A stretch of DNA of 64,000 nt, taken from Xanthoparmelia taractica. Its lineage: Eukaryota; Ascomycota; Lecanoromycetes; Lecanorales; Parmeliaceae. This document shows positions 59,910 through 64,000 of the stretch, one piece after another. The notes under the pieces are model-generated. The model saw only the letters and a list, made by a program, of their open reading frames with translations, did no database searches and had not been told where the DNA came from. The stretch covers positions 25,669-89,668 of the forward strand of contig JANQBS010000169.1 in assembly GCA_033085395.1 (NCBI GenBank). The letters run 5' to 3'. The stretch's first letter is position 1, and every line of letters starts with the position of its first letter. The translations under genes and the position numbers were made by a program.

Positions 59910-60699
59910 CTACCGCTGGGTAAACTGCTTGAGAAGCAGGAACTCCACACACGATAACCATCCAGACAGAGTTCCACTAACAGCAAGCCCGACCTGAATA
60001 CTATGGCATGCAATCCCAGCAGCCAGTCCGGACACGAGGACTGTCAGCACTGCGATTGTCAACACCAAGTACGACCTGCCTTGAGCAAAAGTTTCGGTAA
60101 GATATAATGCTTTGTTTGGCCGGGTCAGAATTGAATTGTGGTCGATATCGCGGTTTGGGCGGCCGCCTGTAGCGTTCCGCCCATCGAGCCATGATCGTGG
60201 ATCGTGGAAAGCAGCTGTCAGAATCTCATTCATCTCTATGTCCTGGATGCGTACCATAGAGCGTGGCCCTTGTGCTTCGAGTTCGGTTGTGAATGTCTAA
60301 GGTTGGAGTCAGCTAGTCTGAAAAAAATAATGTAATCCAAAGACATGGGGGATTGGACAGACTCGAACCTGATATGTCGCAAAACCCAGGGTGAGTTTCC
60401 GCATGAGAACGAACCTGATAATCGCAGATCTCTTCGAGTATGTGTCGGAACGCTTGTAGTGGGAATGGAGTCGCTCTATCAAGACTGCATCCGAGTCTGA
60501 AGTCAAGCAGCTGAATGTCGACAGTGTCGGTGGAGACCCAGATAGCTTTGAGACGACTTGAAACTTCATAAGTAGGTGCGGTTGCTTTCCATTTACACAG
60601 TTGTCCTTCTCCAAAGAGGCTCCCAGATGATTGGGGTGTTCTAGAGCGATCATAGATACGTCCGACGCCATCGTTCCCACGTAAGAATGAAGCGAGCAT
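59910..60699 (-). CDS. Fungal protein of unknown function with C-terminal membrane helices, probably 5'-truncated
   Basis: Exon 1 is 60699-60415, a 118-bp intron is 60414-60297 (GTTCGT, branch TAGCTGACTCC, acceptor CTTAG), exon 2 is 60296-59910; 223 residues. The intron is required to join EEICDYQ to TFTTELEAQGPRSMVRIQD. Conserved-looking parts: RLKAIWVSTDTVDIQLLDFRLGCSLDRATPFPLQAFR, then EMNEILTAAFHDPRSW, then two hydrophobic helices (YLVLTIAVLTVLVSGLAAGI and VGLAVSGTLSGWLSCVEFLLL). From memory, similar fungal proteins are longer at the N-terminus, so the real start may lie upstream in an exon I cannot find, or the 5' end may have been lost; an in-frame TGA precedes the chosen Met by five codons. 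Function unknown; the hydrophobic end suggests membrane association. Confidence 0.6.
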
Positions 60700-61403
60700 A
60701 GGTTTCCCATGCGCTCAAGGCTAGGTGACAGAGTAGAAAGGGGCAGGCAACGAAGTGGTTGGAATAGCACGGTGATGCTCCAGCCAAGTTCCGGACAGGA
60801 CAATATCTGAACAAGGACTTGACAAATTCATTTTGTGCAAGACAACGGGTCACAGAAGGTCTTATGGAAGTCGTTCTGGAGAAATTGAGGCCCTCGAAAC
60901 ACAGCGTGTTTGCGTTCAAATTACCAGCTCATCTGCGCAAAGACCCGGCTCATGTGCGTTGAGAGGTTCGCTCTCAGATCCTCCCAATAACCATCAAGCA
61001 CTTACGTGAATACAAAAAGCGATGAAGCAAAATCATATTAACGCAACTGCGTCGGCACACGTACAACATACTCTCCCTCACTTGGCTGGCATAACTGGTG
61101 GCAGGCATTGCCACCCAGAGGCGCAGCACTTAGGTAAGCGCTAGACCACATTAGGATGCCTTGGGCAAGTTCCGCGCAATTGCGTTGAAAACACCTCGAC
61201 AGCAATACCAGCACCTGAATTCCCACTCAGCTTCGATGCCACCAATATATATCTCCCGTGTCCCTAGAACACGATCATTGCTTCTGTTCGCAAAGCAAGC
61301 TTTGTACCTCTGACCACGGTAGGCAACTTGTGACTAATTTCGTTCCATCAAGAGACCAATATCTATTTTAAACCAGTCTTGCGGTATCTGCTTGAACTCG
61401 CAA
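60700..61403. other. Divergent intergenic region
   Basis: Lies between a leftward and a rightward gene and should hold both promoters. No gene recognised. Parts of 60700-60919 (minus) may be remnants of the upstream portion of the neighbouring gene. Confidence 0.4.
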
Positions 61404-63930
61404 ATGGATGGGGATTGGAGCTGGCTTCAGCTACACAAAAGGTTGGGCCCCGAGCCTGCTAGCATGTATATCCACAATTTTGAGAACTCTACCCTGACAG
61501 CGCCAAATCATAGCTCCCGATGTACTAATGGTACAAACATCGACACTGGCTACGGCAGTAGCACCGAGCTCGGTGATACAGTTGCTGGAACCAACTCAAG
61601 CTCACAAGAATGCGTACTTGAGCAACCTGATCCCAGTCATTCTGATATGCTACACACTACAAAAACCAAGCACGTTCAAAGCGCCGTTAAAATATTCCAA
61701 TGCAATCTCTGTCCTAAAAAATACACACTCGCCAACAACCTCCGGTTCCACCAGCGCACACACAGCGATGAACGACCATTTGTGTCTACTATATGCGGTA
61801 AAGCCTTCGCTCGTCAGCACGACCGGAAGCGTCATGAAGGATTGCACAGCAGCGGGAAGAAATTCATCTGTAGAGGTGAGCTCTCAGCGCAGCCAGCCAG
61901 GGCATGGGGTTGTGGCCGTCGGTTTGCAAGTGCGGAAGCCTTAGCACGCCACTTCTTTTCTCAAGGAAACGTTGGAAGAGCCTGCATTATACCGCTTTTA
62001 GACAACGAGGGAGCAAAGGGTGGAGTCCTCACCTTACCATCCGTGCTTCTAATACAGTATCCGGGACTTAAAAACCTTAATTTGGCTCACATATCGGCTT
62101 GGCAAAAGGCACCAATTGGGGGGGACAGCGGCTTAAGTTCTAATGACAGCGGATACGAAAGTCCACTCCATTTGGATCTTGCCGAACCTCTTTCCGTTTC
62201 ACCTGTCCAAGTAGGAGCACGGACTGAAGGAACACAAAAGGCATTGCCGTATTACGGCTCCTTATCAACTCTTGAAAGCCAGGTCATGTGGTCTCTACCC
62301 TCACTAAATCTGCAGCAGCAGAAAGATCTTATCACGCTTCTATCAGACAGGCCAGAGAATTCGGAAGACTCTGACAACAGTCTTGTGAACACAACTCTGA
62401 GTGGTGAGGAACCCGACTAAGAATGTTTTAGTAGCGGGATAGAACTGTCAGGGCATCAAGTTGATTCACAAGGTACCGCTGACTCTGAAGGACGGTCAAG
62501 TCACAAGGCGCGCCACGTGAGCAAGGAAACCACCTTTGCACAAGAAAGGGCATGCGAAAAAGACGCCAATGCTCATCTTTCAGGTAATTCCGCAGCGTCA
62601 CTCTCACCCGACGAGAGCTCTAGCAATTCTGGCTACGAGAATGGATATAATAATATTAATGAGGAATCCGTTCTCAACTGCTCAAAAAGAGCGCTGATCT
62701 CGCGACTGATGGACGAGATCTGCTCATCATTCTTTTACCAGGTCAGCCATCGTCCACGAGAACGCGGACAGGATGGACAAGGTTCTCGAGAGTCCTCTTC
62801 TAGTAGCACAGAACAGACAATTACCACAAACAGCCTCATCCGTGAATCCCCTGGTAGTCGGAGGAAACGAAGTCACCAGGAAGATGAAGAACCTGAAGAC
62901 GAGGATGATTACAAACACAAGCGGCCAAGAAACCGAGTTTCTGATGATAGTCACTCGACAAGAGTACGCTGCTTCGCATGTCCCTTCCATAAGTTCGATG
63001 CGTCAACCTATGGTAGTGGAAATGCAGATCCACGAGTCGGCCTAAAGTACCGCTCTTGCGGGCCCCCGGGCTGGCCGAATATAGGGAAATTGAAGTAAGC
63101 AGTACCTGTGATGCAGACATCCGATCGGTAAGATTAATTTTCCCAGGGAGCATTTATATCGTAACCATCAGACTCCCATTCACTGTCCAAGATGCTGGAC
63201 GATTATGAGGACGGAAGCTGCGCTTGGAGAGCATGCTCGTGCAAAAAATCAATGCGACGTTCTGCCACCGCCACTGAGGTGGATCCCGCGGGAAGTATGC
63301 GAAAAACTCAAGAATAGAAAGAAAGCATTTGCGGGACAAATGGAGGAAGATACATGGAGATACATCTTCGGCCTACTGTTCCCTGATTGCCCTAATATCC
63401 CGAGTCCCTGTAAGTTCTTCTTCTCCCTGAACTTCCATTACCAAGTGTATTCTGTCGGTGCCTGATCGGAGGCAATAGATTACAATGACGGTATTACGCT
63501 CGAAGAAATGACCCAGAGAAACTCTCCGACCTCAAATGCAATAGCAGCCTACGAAGAGTATGCTCGTGCACACCTTCCCCGACTTTTTGAGGAAGCTCTA
63601 GAGGCGGCCGTTGCAGAACAGACGCAGCCGATAGAAGAGGGTCTGCGAAGAGCTTTGGCTGGCATGGTGCGAGACTTTCAGACTCGGCTTGCGCAAAACT
63701 TCTTGCGGCACCGTTCGTCGAGCGGGTCGAACATAGGCGGTGCCGGGATCCAGGCTGAAGTGCTACCCTCATTCTACATTGAACCCTTCAATCTCGCAGA
63801 AGATTTCGTCTCTATCAATGCAACCCAGAGCTCCACCAATGCACACGACAGGTTGCAGACGCACTCGGATTCAGGATACGCAAGTGTGGATACATCACTC
63901 AATCTATCTACCAGAGGGAGATGTTTTTAG
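61404..63930 (+). CDS. C2H2 zinc-finger protein, Crz1-like N-terminal fingers and a second C2HC region, four exons
   Basis: Model: exons 61404-62403, 62443-63094, 63147-63409, 63479-63930, all in frame (788 residues). The first intron (62404-62442, GTGAGG...GATAG, inner GACTAAG) is only 39 bp. Without it a TAA at 62418-62420 ends the protein at 338 residues, although the same frame continues open downstream. The other introns are normal (52 and 69 bp). Finger 1 (residues about 100-120) is intact: CNLCPKKYTLANNLRFHQRTH. Finger 2 reads FVSTICGKAFARQHDRKRH, with Ser128 (codon 61785-61787) where Cys is expected. A third, divergent unit, WGCGRRFASAEALARHF, follows as in calcineurin-responsive Crz1. 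A Ser-rich, acidic middle with a basic KHKRPRNR motif precedes RVRCFACPFHKFD...GPPGWPNIGKLKEHLYR and IHCPRCWTIMRTEAALGEH, typical of many uncharacterised fungal C2H2 proteins. Likely nuclear; a regulatory role is inferred. Confidence 0.78.
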
Positions 63931-64000
63931 CCTAAAAACATTTCCAGGCTACTAAAAATCGACCTAAAAACATTTCAATTCAAAATTCAAATGTCTTTAG
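63931..64000. repeat. Short direct repeat at the window edge
   Basis: CCTAAAAACATTTC occurs twice, at about 63930-63943 and 63963-63976, just after the stop codon of the C2H2 gene. It is AT-rich 3' flanking sequence, cut off by the window end. Confidence 0.5.

Noticed and set aside
60340..60380. tRNA-like T-loop (GGTTCGAGTC on the minus strand)
   Set aside because: Flanking bases do not form a T stem or acceptor stem, and it lies inside an intron.
62421..63098. Separate gene starting near 62517
   Set aside because: It lacks an ATG near its start and lies in the same frame as the upstream zinc-finger exon; one four-exon gene explains it better.

Overview
The window looks like a stretch of a filamentous ascomycete (Pezizomycotina) chromosome. 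Genes carry short spliceosomal introns of about 40-140 bp with GTRAGT-type donors and CTRAC-type branch points. The families seen are typical of such fungi: HET, DUF3431, DUF3433, fungal rhodopsin-domain membrane proteins, KP4-like secreted proteins and Crz1-like C2H2 proteins. No rRNA, tRNA, CRISPR array or prokaryotic operon was recognised. I cannot name the species.

Layout. 0-7 kb: catalase (minus, one 3'-proximal intron), a DHA1-type MFS exporter (minus, one intron) and a small secreted protein (minus). 7-12.7 kb: gene-poor, with microsatellites and one weak cysteine-rich candidate. 12.7-13.8 kb: a DUF3431 protein (plus). 13.8-18.8 kb: a 5-kb gene-poor block with a striking purine/pyrimidine-skewed minisatellite array. 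18.8-19.8 kb: a secreted GH17 glucanase (minus). 22.1-26.7 kb: a large DUF3433 membrane-protein gene broken by stops and frameshifts. 28.1-28.8 kb: a broken Nudix hydrolase. 29.8-30.4 kb: a KP4-like secreted protein. 30.8-31.9 kb: a two-exon zinc-finger protein. 32.9-33.6 kb: a broken alpha/beta hydrolase. 33.6-38.7 kb: gene-poor. 38.8-41.3 kb: a five-exon secreted protein ending in three cysteine-rich repeats. 41.9-42.9 kb: a MYND-finger protein. 44.2-46.2 kb: a broken HET gene. 48.4-49.3 kb: a DUF1275 membrane protein. 51.1-52.1 kb: a MetE/UROD-like gene with one frameshift. 52.1-54.5 kb: short terminal-repeat-like motifs and an 80-bp duplication. 54.3-55.7 kb: an intact six-exon rhodopsin-domain membrane protein. 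55.7-59.9 kb: gene-poor. 59.9-60.7 kb: a two-exon protein with C-terminal membrane helices. 61.4-63.9 kb: a four-exon C2H2 protein.

The genes do not form one evident pathway. The strongest theme is decay. Four genes (DUF3433, Nudix, alpha/beta hydrolase, HET) each carry several independent lesions, and a fifth (MetE-like) carries one. They sit between intact genes that can be modelled cleanly from end to end. Combined with long gene-poor stretches, repeat debris and secreted, killer-like and incompatibility families, this suggests an accessory, fast-evolving compartment. That last point is inference; nothing here proves its chromosomal position.
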